In this document: positions 1 to 5,572 of the stretch, one piece after another | Numbering within the stretch: position 1 is the first letter of the stretch | Layout: each line of letters starts with the position of its first letter | Assembly (NCBI GenBank): GCA_018665505.1 | Contig: JABJCS010000774.1 | Location: 1 to 5,572 of the forward strand | From: Alphaproteobacteria bacterium | GTDB taxonomy: Bacteria; Pseudomonadota; Alphaproteobacteria; UBA8366 | Length of the DNA: 5,572 nt | Direction: 5' to 3' | Notes under the pieces: model-generated | Seen by the model: the letters and a program-made list of their open reading frames with translations, nothing else | Told to the model about the DNA's origin: nothing | The model's database searches: none | Program-made: the position numbers and the translations under genes

Positions 1-25
1 ATCGGGCACCGTCGGGCCCTTCCTC

Positions 26-56
26 TTGCTGCAATAAAGCCGCTTAAAAATAACAT
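26..56 (+). promoter_or_regulatory. Weak candidate promoter of the desulfinase-like gene
   Basis: TTGCTG (26-31) and TAACAT (51-56) resemble sigma-70 -35 and -10 boxes, but the 19-nt spacer is longer than ideal. Bases 1-139 otherwise show no gene I can support. An upstream gene may end or begin at the left edge, but too little is visible to tell. Confidence 0.22.
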
Positions 57-127
57 AGCTTGCTTCAGACGAAGTCGAGAACTTGTCTGAAAAGAGCGTC
101 CGGGACATACTCCCGAAAAGTCGAAAC

Positions 128-132
128 AGGAG
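128..132 (+). promoter_or_regulatory. Ribosome binding site deciding the start at 140
   Basis: AGGAG sits 7 nt before the ATG at 140. It supports this start over the in-frame TTG at 83, which has no comparable Shine-Dalgarno sequence. Confidence 0.7.
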
Positions 133-139
133 CCTCGCG

Positions 140-1372
140 ATGGATTTTCAACTGACATCCGACCAAAAAGATCTACAAGCCCGCGCCCGTGAACTCGCGT
201 ACGGTAAATTCGAAGACCGCGCCGCCGAGATCGACCGCAGCGAGCAATATCCCTGGAATAACGTCGAAGACCTGAAGAACGGCGGCTTCATGGGCATGAC
301 CATTCCGAAAGCCTATGGCGGCCAGGGCCGAACTTTCTTCGATGCGACCCTCGTCATCGAGCAAATGGCGCAAGTCTGCGGTGTCACGGGACGGATCGTG
401 GTCGAGAGCAATATGGGCGCGATTTCAACAGTGATGAAATACGGTACCGAGGAACAAAAAAAGATGGCGGCAGAGTTCGTCCTGGACGGCGATAAGCCCG
501 CGATCTGCATTACCGAGCCCGACGCCGGCAGTGCCGCGACCGAGATGACGACGCGCGCCGACAAAAAGGGCGACAAATACATCCTGAACGGTAAGAAGCA
601 CTGGATTACCGGTGCCGGGGCGTCCCGATTACACCTCATCTTTGCCCGCGTCTTCGACGAGAGCGGCGAGGAGCAAGGCATTGGCGGATTCCTCGGTGTG
701 CGGGACGTGACACCTGGCCTCAGCATCGGCAACCGCGAGCCCACCATGGGCTTGCGCGGCATACCCGAAGCCGAAGTGATCATGCAGGACATGGAAGTCG
801 ACGAGGATGCGCTGGTGATGCCACCACGTGGATTGCGCAAGGGCTTCGCCGACCTGATGGACGCCTATAACTCACAGCGCGTTGGCGCGGGCACGATGGC
901 GCTCGGCATCGCACAGGGTGCCTACCAACATGCGCTGGAATACGTGCAGGAACGCGAGCAGTTCGGACGTCCAATTTATGAGTTTCAGGGCCTGCAATGG
1001 ATGCTGGCCGACATGGCGATCCAGATCGACTGCGCACAGCTAATGCTCTACCGCGCTGCCGCCAGCGCGGGCGACGGCTTCCCCGACGCGACAGAGGCAG
1101 CGAAGGCAAAGATCGTTGCTGCCGATATGGCTCTGAAGGTGACGAACGATGCTCTGCAATTATTCGGTGCGACCGGATATTCCCGACGACGCCCGATGGA
1201 GCGTTTCTGCCGCGACGGCCGGATGTTCTCGATCGGCGGCGGCACCGCACAGATTCTCCGCACCGTGGTAGCGACGCGTATCCTCGGCAAAAAACTGCCG
1301 CAAACACGCGACGGCTTCACCAAGCTCGCGGAGCGGGAGGCGGCAGCGGCGGTGAAAGACGCGGCGGAGTAA
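140..1372 (+). CDS. Acyl-CoA dehydrogenase-fold flavoprotein, probable 3-sulfinopropanoyl-CoA desulfinase
   Basis: The 410-residue protein spans the full three-domain acyl-CoA dehydrogenase fold: an alpha-helical N-terminus (about 1-118), a beta middle domain (about 119-225, with the flavin-contact stretch TEPDAGSAAT at 125-134 and HWITG at 154-158), and a C-terminal helical domain with REQFGRP (272-278) and LFGATGY (341-347). The catalytic Glu is absent at both known places: the MCAD-type position in SIGGGTAQI is Gly367, and the IVD/LCAD-type position before the conserved Arg is Gln246 (SQR, 245-247). Arg85 lies in the substrate-side segment. As I recall, Gln246 and Arg84 mark the Advenella 3-sulfinopropanoyl-CoA desulfinase Acd, and EQYPW (35-39), YNSQRVGAG and LPQTRDG (386-392) also resemble it. 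That enzyme splits 3-sulfinopropanoyl-CoA into propanoyl-CoA and sulfite in the cytoplasm, with FAD bound but no net oxidation. The ATG at 140 is chosen because AGGAG (128-132) lies 7 nt upstream; an in-frame TTG at 83 would add 19 residues without family similarity. The family is certain; the desulfinase role is inferred from residues, with no CoA transferase or ligase in view. Confidence 0.85.
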   Translation: MDFQLTSDQKDLQARARELAYGKFEDRAAEIDRSEQYPWNNVEDLKNGGFMGMTIPKAYGGQGRTFFDATLVIEQMAQVCGVTGRIVVESNMGAISTVMKYGTEEQKKMAAEFVLDGDKPAICITEPDAGSAATEMTTRADKKGDKYILNGKKHWITGAGASRLHLIFARVFDESGEEQGIGGFLGVRDVTPGLSIGNREPTMGLRGIPEAEVIMQDMEVDEDALVMPPRGLRKGFADLMDAYNSQRVGAGTMALGIAQGAYQHALEYVQEREQFGRPIYEFQGLQWMLADMAIQIDCAQLMLYRAAASAGDGFPDATEAAKAKIVAADMALKVTNDALQLFGATGYSRRRPMERFCRDGRMFSIGGGTAQILRTVVATRILGKKLPQTRDGFTKLAEREAAAAVKDAAE

Positions 1373-1378
1373 AGAAAG

Positions 1379-1465
1379 CCCCCTCTCCCACGAGGGGAGA
1401 GGGGACGTTACCGAGCAGCTAGATAGAATTTCCTCTCCCCGTGTGGGAGAGGGCTAGGGTGAGGG
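1379..1465. repeat. Pair of REP-like GC-rich palindromes (BIME-like)
   Basis: Two hairpins lie just after the stop codon at 1372. The first pairs CCCCTCTCCC (1380-1389) with GGGAGAGGGG (1395-1404), a perfect 10-bp stem with a 5-nt loop. The second pairs CCTCTCCC (1432-1439) with GGGAGAGG (1445-1452), again with a 5-nt loop, and is followed by GCTAGGGTGAGGG (1453-1465). Arms of the two units are also complementary to each other (1381-1389 with 1445-1453, and 1394-1402 with 1432-1440), so a longer alternative fold is possible. The CCCTCTCC / GGGAGAGGGCTAGGGTGAGGG pattern is a REP-type element common between proteobacterial genes. No T-run follows, so neither hairpin is a classical intrinsic terminator, but they may stabilise the upstream mRNA end or reduce read-through into the P450 gene. 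Confidence 0.85.
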
Positions 1466-1498
1466 AACTGCGCAACTAGCCGGAATCGGAAATGAGGA

Positions 1499-2758
1499 AT
1501 GATTGACGGCATCACCCCCTGGGGCGGCAATATGGATGATCCGCGTTCGAACGCGGAAAAGGTCGCCGCCTTCGATCCATTGTCACTTCATGCAAATTTC
1601 CTCGACGACCCCTACCCCACCTATAAGCTCCTCCGCGAGTTGGACCCGGTTCATCGCTGCCCGGACGGAAGCTACTTCCTAACCCGCTATGACGATCTGG
1701 CCGAGGTCTACAAAGGAACAGAATTCAGTTCCGATAAGACGCGGGAGTTCGGGCCGAAATATGGGACGGACAGCCCCCTCTATCAGCATCATACAACGAG
1801 TCTCGTCTTCAACGATCCGCCATTACACACGCGCGTGCGGAGCCTGCTCTCACCGGCCTTCACACCGCGCGCCTTACGGGAGCTCGAGCCCGACCTGGTG
1901 GCGCTTATCGAACGTCTGCTCGACGCGGCCGAAGAGAAAGGATATTTCGACCTAATCTCGGATTACGCGTCGGCCATCCCGGTAGAAGTTGTCGGCAATA
2001 TGCTGGGTATACCGCACTCGGACAGGGGGCCGTTGCGAGATTGGTCGCTTGCCATACTGGGCGCGTTGGAGCCGGTCACGCCACCGGAGGTCCTGGAACG
2101 CGGCAATAATGCTGTAGCAACATTCGCCGACTACCTCGCCAATCTCATCGACGACCGCAGAAAGAACCCGGACCAATACGCGGACGACGTGATGGCGCGC
2201 TTGATCGCGGGCTCGCCCGATGGCGACAAGCTGAGCGACGTGGAGTTGATCCAGAACTGCATCTTCATTCTGAACGCAGGCCATGAGACAACGACGAACC
2301 TGATTGGCAACGGCGTCTCCGCGCTTTTCGATAATCCGGATGCATTCGGTAAACTAAAGGCAGATCCGGAATTGATCGACACTGCGGTCGAAGAATTTCT
2401 ACGCTTCGAGAGCTCGAACCAACTCGGCAACCGGCGCGTTACCCGTGATACGATCGTCGGCGGGGTCGAGATGTCGGAGGGCACCTATATCCACCTGTGC
2501 ATCGGTGCCGCCAATCGTGACCCGGCGCAATTCCCTGACCCCGAACGCCTGGATATCGAACGCCGTCCGAACCGGCACCTCGCCTTTGCCACTGGGGCCC
2601 ATGCCTGTGCGGGCATGAGTCTGGCGCGCCTTGAGGGCCGGATCGCGATAAAGCGCTTGGTCGAACGATTCCCGAAGCTTTCTCAGGATGGACTTTATAC
2701 ACGAGGTGGACGCGCCCGGTTTCGAGGGTTTCTGTCTTACCCCGTACGTGTTACCTGA
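1499..2758 (+). CDS. Soluble bacterial cytochrome P450
   Basis: A 419-residue class I-type bacterial P450 without a signal peptide or membrane anchor, so a cytoplasmic heme monooxygenase. Visible hallmarks in order are the helix-C segment DPPLHTRVR (106-114), the I-helix oxygen-activation motif AGHETT (260-265), the K-helix ExxR as EFLR (299-302), the PERF-like stretch FPDPERLDIER (345-355), and the heme loop FATGAHACAG (363-372), in which Cys370 is the thiolate ligand. All are intact, so the enzyme should be active. Such enzymes need a ferredoxin and a ferredoxin reductase; neither is in the window. The substrate cannot be read from the sequence. The start is uncertain: ATG at 1499 has only a weak GGA at 1488-1490, and AGGA directly touches it; the ATG at 1532 (408 residues, MDDPRSN) is preceded by GGGGCGG and fits the usual family length as well. 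It lies 126 bp after the desulfinase-like gene with REP elements between, so co-transcription is possible but not shown. Confidence 0.95.
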   Translation: MIDGITPWGGNMDDPRSNAEKVAAFDPLSLHANFLDDPYPTYKLLRELDPVHRCPDGSYFLTRYDDLAEVYKGTEFSSDKTREFGPKYGTDSPLYQHHTTSLVFNDPPLHTRVRSLLSPAFTPRALRELEPDLVALIERLLDAAEEKGYFDLISDYASAIPVEVVGNMLGIPHSDRGPLRDWSLAILGALEPVTPPEVLERGNNAVATFADYLANLIDDRRKNPDQYADDVMARLIAGSPDGDKLSDVELIQNCIFILNAGHETTTNLIGNGVSALFDNPDAFGKLKADPELIDTAVEEFLRFESSNQLGNRRVTRDTIVGGVEMSEGTYIHLCIGAANRDPAQFPDPERLDIERRPNRHLAFATGAHACAGMSLARLEGRIAIKRLVERFPKLSQDGLYTRGGRARFRGFLSYPVRVT

Positions 2759-2772
2759 GAGTAGAAATTTAC

Positions 2773-2782
2773 ACACATGTGT
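2773..2782. repeat. Perfect 10-bp palindrome ACACATGTGT
   Basis: ACACATGTGT lies in the 53-bp gap between the P450 stop and the small basic gene, 29 nt before the ATG at 2812. It has the size of an operator half-site pair, but a 10-bp palindrome can arise by chance and no promoter boxes are convincingly placed around it. Confidence 0.35.
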
Positions 2783-2811
2783 TAGTCAGCGAGCAACGGA
2801 GTAGAATTCTT

Positions 2812-2976
2812 ATGGCGAAAAAAGCCGCGAAGACCAAGAAACCTGCCGCTTCCAAGAAACGCACATCCAAAAAATCGACCACAGCTCGGGCGCCGCGCGC
2901 CGGTGATACTGTCTCAACGAGCGTCCTCGACGGCGCGATGAAAGATGTGATCCGAGGTTCGTTCCTGAAGAACTGA
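2812..2976 (+). CDS. Small lysine/alanine-rich basic protein (histone H1-like tail), unknown function
   Basis: This predicted protein has 54 residues. Residues 1-30 are a low-complexity basic stretch (MAKKAAKTKKPAASKK and on) rich in Lys, Ala, Ser, Thr and Pro, like the tails of histone H1-like bacterial nucleoid proteins. Residues 31-54 change character to a more ordinary amphipathic segment (GDTVSTSVLDGAMKDVIRGSFLKN) that could be a short helix. The ATG at 2812 is preferred because GGAG (2798-2801) lies 10 nt upstream; a GTG at 2779 would add 11 residues. It follows the P450 by 53 bp on the same strand and is convergent with the NTF2-like gene, with 4 nt between stops. Nucleic-acid binding is an inference from charge only. 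I do not recognise a named family. The sharp split between basic tail and structured end argues for a real gene over a chance frame. Confidence 0.65.
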   Translation: MAKKAAKTKKPAASKKRTSKKSTTARAPRAGDTVSTSVLDGAMKDVIRGSFLKN

Positions 2977-2980
2977 GAAT

Positions 2981-3373
2981 TTAGAGGGCGTAGCTCGAAC
3001 GCGCTTGAATGCCCCATTTACCATCGACAAGTGTCGTGATGTAGATCGAGGTATAGGACCCTTTTACTGATCCATCCGCGCGATACCGCGAAAACTGTGT
3101 ATCGAAATGAACTTTGTTGGGCCCGGAATGGATTACCTCCCGACGGTCCCAATCACTGCGATGCCAGCCGTCTGCTTCCGTGCGCTCGCGAAAATATGAG
3201 AGTTTGTAGTCGCCTGGTTCCGGGAAAATTTTAACGTCCCCGCCGCCGGCGAACCGAACATGGGGGAAATTAAAAGATCGGTTTACACCGGCCTCGTCGC
3301 TGGCGTTCAACGACGACATAAAATCGGCCAGCACCGCCATCGCCGCATCGATCGATGCTTGATGCTCGCTCAT
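2981..3373 (-). CDS. NTF2-like / SnoaL-like small protein, function unknown
   Basis: A 130-residue cytoplasmic protein with the look of a single NTF2-like cone-shaped domain: an N-terminal helical part (about 5-30, DAAMAVLADFMSSL), then FNFPHVRFAGGG, a middle stretch with paired Trp/Asp residues (GWHRSDWDRR), and a C-terminal beta sheet with FSRYRADG, YTSIYITTLVDGKWGIQARSSYA. This layout fits proteins usually annotated as nuclear transport factor 2 family, which include enzymes and ligand-binding proteins; no activity can be assigned. The ATG at 3373 is chosen because GGAG sits 7 nt upstream on the coding strand, and it overlaps the aroC stop by one base (TGATG), a typical translational coupling; an ATG at 3388 would add five residues (MRRRL) inside aroC. 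It is the last gene of the fabI-aroC run. Confidence 0.8.
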   Translation of the reverse strand: MSEHQASIDAAMAVLADFMSSLNASDEAGVNRSFNFPHVRFAGGGDVKIFPEPGDYKLSYFRERTEADGWHRSDWDRREVIHSGPNKVHFDTQFSRYRADGSVKGSYTSIYITTLVDGKWGIQARSSYAL

Positions 3374-4452
3374 CAACCGTCTCCGCATTGCGCCTTATGA
3401 CGCATCAAATGATCCGCCAGAACACAGGCCATCATGGCCTCGCCGACGGGCACAGCGCGAATACCGACACACGGATCGTGGCGGCCCTTCGTCGAAATTT
3501 CCGTGTTCTCTCCATTCTTGGTCACGGTACGCCGCGGCGTCAGGATCGAGCTGGTGGGCTTCACGGCAAAACGAACGACCAGGTCTTGGCCCGTCGAAAT
3601 ACCACCCAATACACCGCCGGCGCTGTTCGAGAGGAACTCAACTTCACCGTTATTACCCATCCGCATTTCGTCGGCATTTTCTTCGCCCGATATTTCAACC
3701 GCACCGAAACCCGCACCGATCTCAACACCTTTCACCGCATTGATGCTCATCATGGCGGACGCGAGGTCGGCGTCGAGCTTGCCGTAGACCGGCGCGCCAA
3801 GCCCGACGGGCATGCCCGACGCAACGAGCTCTATGACCGCACCGAGAGAGCTGCCGGATTTGCGGGCCGCATCCATCATGGCTTCCCAATCCTTCGCCGT
3901 ACTGGCATCGGGGCACCAAAAATCATTGTTTCCGGTCTCCTCCCAATTCCAGGCATTGCGATCGACTTTCCGGTCGCCAATCTGCACCAGAGCGCCGCGG
4001 ATCGTAACTCCGTCACCAAGAATTTTACGGGCGACCGCGCCCGCGGCCACGCGCATCGCCGTCTCACGCGCGGAAGATCGCCCACCGCCTCGATAATCGC
4101 GAATGCCGTATTTGTTCCAGTAGGTGAAATCCGCGTGACCGGGCCGAAACTTGTCCATAATTTCTGAGTAATCGCGGGAGCGCTGATCGACATTCTCGAT
4201 CATCAAGCTCAATGCCGTTCCGGTTGTCACACCGTCGAACACGCCGGACAGTATTTTCACCTCATCGGGCTCGCGCCGTTGAGTCGTGTGGCGCGACTGG
4301 CCCGGCCGTCTCTTATCCAGAAAGATCTGGATATCGGCCTCAGATAGGGGCAGATGCGGAGGTACGCCATCGACCACACAACCAATCGCCGGGCCGTGAC
4401 TTTCGCCCCAAGTCGTAAAGCGGAACAGATGGCCGAAGCCGTTATGCGACAT
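3373..4452 (-). CDS. aroC: Chorismate synthase
   Basis: Converts 5-enolpyruvylshikimate-3-phosphate to chorismate, the last step of the shikimate pathway, using reduced FMN. The 359-residue length is typical. The three family signatures are present: [15 protein letters not shown] at 15-29, [16 protein letters not shown] at 123-138, and [17 protein letters not shown] at 324-340. The core [15 protein letters not shown] (102-116) and the phosphate/FMN-contact arginines ([13 protein letters not shown], 48-60) are intact. The start [11 protein letters not shown] matches the conserved family N-terminus, so the ATG at 4452 is secure although its Shine-Dalgarno sequence is weak; it begins 9 nt after the fabI stop and is probably translated by coupling. 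The stop overlaps the ATG of the NTF2-like gene by one base. There is no fused reductase domain, so it is the monofunctional bacterial type that relies on cellular reduced FMN. Confidence 0.98.
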   Translation of the reverse strand: MSHNGFGHLFRFTTWGESHGPAIGCVVDGVPPHLPLSEADIQIFLDKRRPGQSRHTTQRREPDEVKILSGVFDGVTTGTALSLMIENVDQRSRDYSEIMDKFRPGHADFTYWNKYGIRDYRGGGRSSARETAMRVAAGAVARKILGDGVTIRGALVQIGDRKVDRNAWNWEETGNNDFWCPDASTAKDWEAMMDAARKSGSSLGAVIELVASGMPVGLGAPVYGKLDADLASAMMSINAVKGVEIGAGFGAVEISGEENADEMRMGNNGEVEFLSNSAGGVLGGISTGQDLVVRFAVKPTSSILTPRRTVTKNGENTEISTKGRHDPCVGIRAVPVGEAMMACVLADHLMRHKAQCGDG

Positions 4453-4461
4453 GGCGGCTAC

Positions 4462-5301
4462 TTAGGTTTTGGGTTTTATGCTGGAGAGCAATTTACCGAC
4501 CTCTTCCGCCGCGTCCACCGCAACCATGCCGACTGTGTGATAACCACAATCCACATGGTGCACTTCACCGGTCACACCTGAGCCGAGATCACTCAAGAGA
4601 TAAAGCCCGGCGCCACCGACTTCGTCGAGGCTGACATTGCGCCGCAAGGGCGAGTTCAATTCATTCCATTTCAGGATATAACGAAAATCGCCGATCCCGG
4701 ACGCTGCCAATGTCTTAATCGGCCCAGCGGAAATCGCATTCACCCGAATGTCCCGGTCGCCGAGATCCACTGCCAAATATCGCACGCTCGCCTCCAGCGC
4801 GGCCTTGGCCACTCCCATGACATTGTAGTGCGGCATCACCCGTTCGGCGCCGTAATAAGTCAACGTCACCATGCTACCGCCATCGGACATCATCTCGGCC
4901 GCGCGCTGCGCGACTGCCGTGAAGGAATAGCATGAGATATCCATAGTCACGGCAAAGTTCGAGCGGCTGGTGTCGAGATATTTGCCGGTCAACTCGTTCT
5001 TGTCGGAAAAGGCGATGGCATGAACGACAAAATCAATCGAATCCCAAGATTTCTTCAATTCCGTGAAGGTCGCATCAAGACTGGCGTCATCCGTCACGTC
5101 GCATTGCATGAGCAGCGTCGGCCCGAGCGACTCCGCGAGCGGGCGCACCCGCCGCTCCAGGACGTCCGCCTGATACGTAAACGCAAGTTCCGCGCCATGC
5201 GCGGCCAGTGTCTTGGCGATTCCCCAGGCTATCGAACGGTCATTCGCGACACCCATTATGAGGCCTCGTTTGCCCTTCATAAGCGGTTGCGAATCCGTCA
5301 T
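4462..5301 (-). CDS. fabI: Enoyl-[acyl-carrier-protein] reductase (NADH), FabI type
   Basis: Reduces trans-2-enoyl-ACP to acyl-ACP, the last step of each fatty-acid elongation cycle, in the cytoplasm. The 279-residue SDR-fold protein has the nucleotide loop GVANDRSIAWGIA (17-29), QCDVTDD (66-72) where Asp68 contacts adenine, and the FabI-type active site Tyr149 / Tyr159 / Lys166 in TYYGAERVMPHYNVMGVAK, in which Tyr159-x6-Lys166 corresponds to E. coli Tyr156/Lys163. AISAGPIKTLAASGI (189-203) is the family's conserved substrate-loop region. The ATG at 5301 is chosen because GGAG lies 8 nt upstream; the in-frame TTG at 5322 would add seven residues and has no clear site. The position of E. coli Gly93, where replacements give triclosan resistance, is Ala97 here. 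First gene of the fabI-aroC-NTF2-like run. Confidence 0.97.
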   Translation of the reverse strand: MTDSQPLMKGKRGLIMGVANDRSIAWGIAKTLAAHGAELAFTYQADVLERRVRPLAESLGPTLLMQCDVTDDASLDATFTELKKSWDSIDFVVHAIAFSDKNELTGKYLDTSRSNFAVTMDISCYSFTAVAQRAAEMMSDGGSMVTLTYYGAERVMPHYNVMGVAKAALEASVRYLAVDLGDRDIRVNAISAGPIKTLAASGIGDFRYILKWNELNSPLRRNVSLDEVGGAGLYLLSDLGSGVTGEVHHVDCGYHTVGMVAVDAAEEVGKLLSSIKPKT

Positions 5302-5351
5302 CCCTAAGTCTCCGTCGGCCAAGTTGCTATTATTCGAAAGTGCCCCGAATT

Positions 5352-5365
5352 GCCGCTGAAGCGGC
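5352..5365. repeat. Small palindrome in the fabI leader
   Basis: GCCGCTGAAGCGGC is symmetric; as a hairpin it would have a 5-bp GC stem with a 4-nt loop. It lies just downstream of the predicted fabI transcription start and upstream of the divergent promoter, so it could be an operator or a 5' stabilising hairpin. It is short enough to be chance. Confidence 0.35.
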
Positions 5366-5373
5366 TCCGCTGC

Positions 5374-5401
5374 ATCCTACACGGAAAGCCGCGACGGTCA
5401 A
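5374..5401 (-). promoter_or_regulatory. Candidate sigma-70 promoter for fabI-aroC
   Basis: On the - strand TTGACC (5401-5396) is followed after 16 nt by TAGGAT (5379-5374). The predicted transcript would begin near 5367 and have a leader of about 66 nt before the fabI ATG at 5301. Boxes are near consensus, but no experiment is visible. Confidence 0.45.
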
Positions 5402-5413
5402 CGAGCCGCATGA

Positions 5414-5442
5414 TTTTCAACACCGTCCAATCGGTCTATCAT
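5414..5442 (+). promoter_or_regulatory. Candidate sigma-70 promoter for the YihY-like gene
   Basis: TTTTCA (5414-5419) and TATCAT (5437-5442) are separated by 17 nt, and the start codon at 5469 lies about 20 nt past the expected start of transcription. This makes a divergent promoter arrangement with fabI. Confidence 0.4.
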
Positions 5443-5468
5443 GGAGAAAGAAAAATGAGGGTGGGAAT

Positions 5469-5572
5469 TTGAGCGAATCACTGACGCGACGTGCCGTCAT
5501 TGCCGGGCAAAGCAATATTGAATTCCTACTCTATGTCGCCAAACGTTTCGTATCGGATCAGTTCACCGTGCG
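5469..5572 (+). CDS. Partial gene, N-terminus resembling YihY/BrkB family inner-membrane protein
   Basis: Only 34 codons are in the window; the gene runs off the right edge. The visible protein begins MSESLTRRAV and contains EFLLYVAKRFVSDQFTVR, which resembles the pre-membrane segment of YihY/BrkB proteins, where a basic amphipathic stretch and an Arg-Phe-x-x-Asp pattern lead into the first membrane helix. That family was once mislabelled ribonuclease BN; its role is still unclear. The TTG at 5469 is taken as the start because GAGG (5457-5460) and a G-rich stretch precede it by 8 nt; the ATG at 5455 is in another frame and stops after five codons. Divergent from fabI. The family call rests on a short stretch and could be wrong; that the frame is coding is more likely. 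Confidence 0.5.
   Translation, partial: MSESLTRRAVIAGQSNIEFLLYVAKRFVSDQFTV

Noticed and set aside
1..56. Gene fragment at the left edge (frame ending at 37 on +, or an ATG-led frame from 56 on -)
   Set aside because: Fewer than 20 codons are visible in either case and no family similarity can be recognised.
83..139. TTG-initiated 19-residue extension of the desulfinase-like protein
   Set aside because: No Shine-Dalgarno sequence before 83, the added residues do not resemble the family N-terminus, and MDFQLTSDQK at 140 does, with AGGAG at the right distance.
313..840. Long antisense frame (175 codons) under the acyl-CoA dehydrogenase-like gene
   Set aside because: Mirror of a GC-rich coding sequence; low-complexity Ser/Pro/Arg composition and no domain.
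1380..1404. Intrinsic terminator after the desulfinase-like gene
   Set aside because: The stem is strong but is followed by GACGTTACC, not a T-run; it fits a REP element better.
1373..1498. CRISPR-like spaced repeats
   Set aside because: Only two units, each self-complementary and unequal, with no spacer pattern; they are REP hairpins.
2802..2807. TAGAAT as a -10 box for the small basic gene
   Set aside because: It lies only 5 nt before the ATG, between the GGAG site and the start codon, and has no -35 box at a suitable distance.
3355..4167. Long + strand frame (270 codons) over aroC
   Set aside because: Lies antisense to an unmistakable aroC; composition rich in His/Arg/Thr with no recognisable motif, as expected for a shadow frame.

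Overview
This window looks like an ordinary chromosomal segment of an alphaproteobacterium, probably Rhodospirillales-like. The grounds are the clearly alphaproteobacterial flavour of the FabI and AroC proteins, the fabI-aroC pairing, the moderately high GC content, and a proteobacterial REP-type palindrome. The genus cannot be told from the sequence. It may come from an uncultured or environmental genome.

Left half (+ strand): an FAD-dependent protein with the acyl-CoA dehydrogenase fold (140-1372) is followed, after two GC-rich REP-like hairpins (about 1379-1465), by a soluble bacterial cytochrome P450 (1499-2758). A very small lysine/alanine-rich protein (2812-2976) comes next. The first gene is the most interesting one. 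It has Gln and Gly at the two positions where dehydrogenases of this superfamily carry the catalytic Glu, and it keeps an Arg near residue 85. This combination matches 3-sulfinopropanoyl-CoA desulfinase (Acd), which releases sulfite and makes propanoyl-CoA, rather than a true dehydrogenase.

Right half (- strand): fabI (5301 to 4462), aroC (4452 to 3373) and an NTF2-like small protein (3373 to 2981) form a tight operon-like run. Gaps are 9 nt (fabI/aroC) and a 1-nt TGATG overlap (aroC/NTF2-like). FabI completes fatty-acid elongation and AroC makes chorismate, so this is a housekeeping operon with an uncharacterised passenger. The NTF2-like gene and the small basic protein gene are convergent, with only 4 nt between their stop codons.

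Right edge: a 167-bp divergent intergenic region holds plausible promoters in both directions and a small palindrome. It separates fabI from the first 34 codons of a gene resembling the N-terminus of the YihY/BrkB inner-membrane family, cut by the window end.

I see no CRISPR array, tRNA, rRNA, insertion sequence, phage gene or recognisable defence system. The unusual content is limited to the desulfinase-like enzyme, the small basic protein and the coupled NTF2-like gene.
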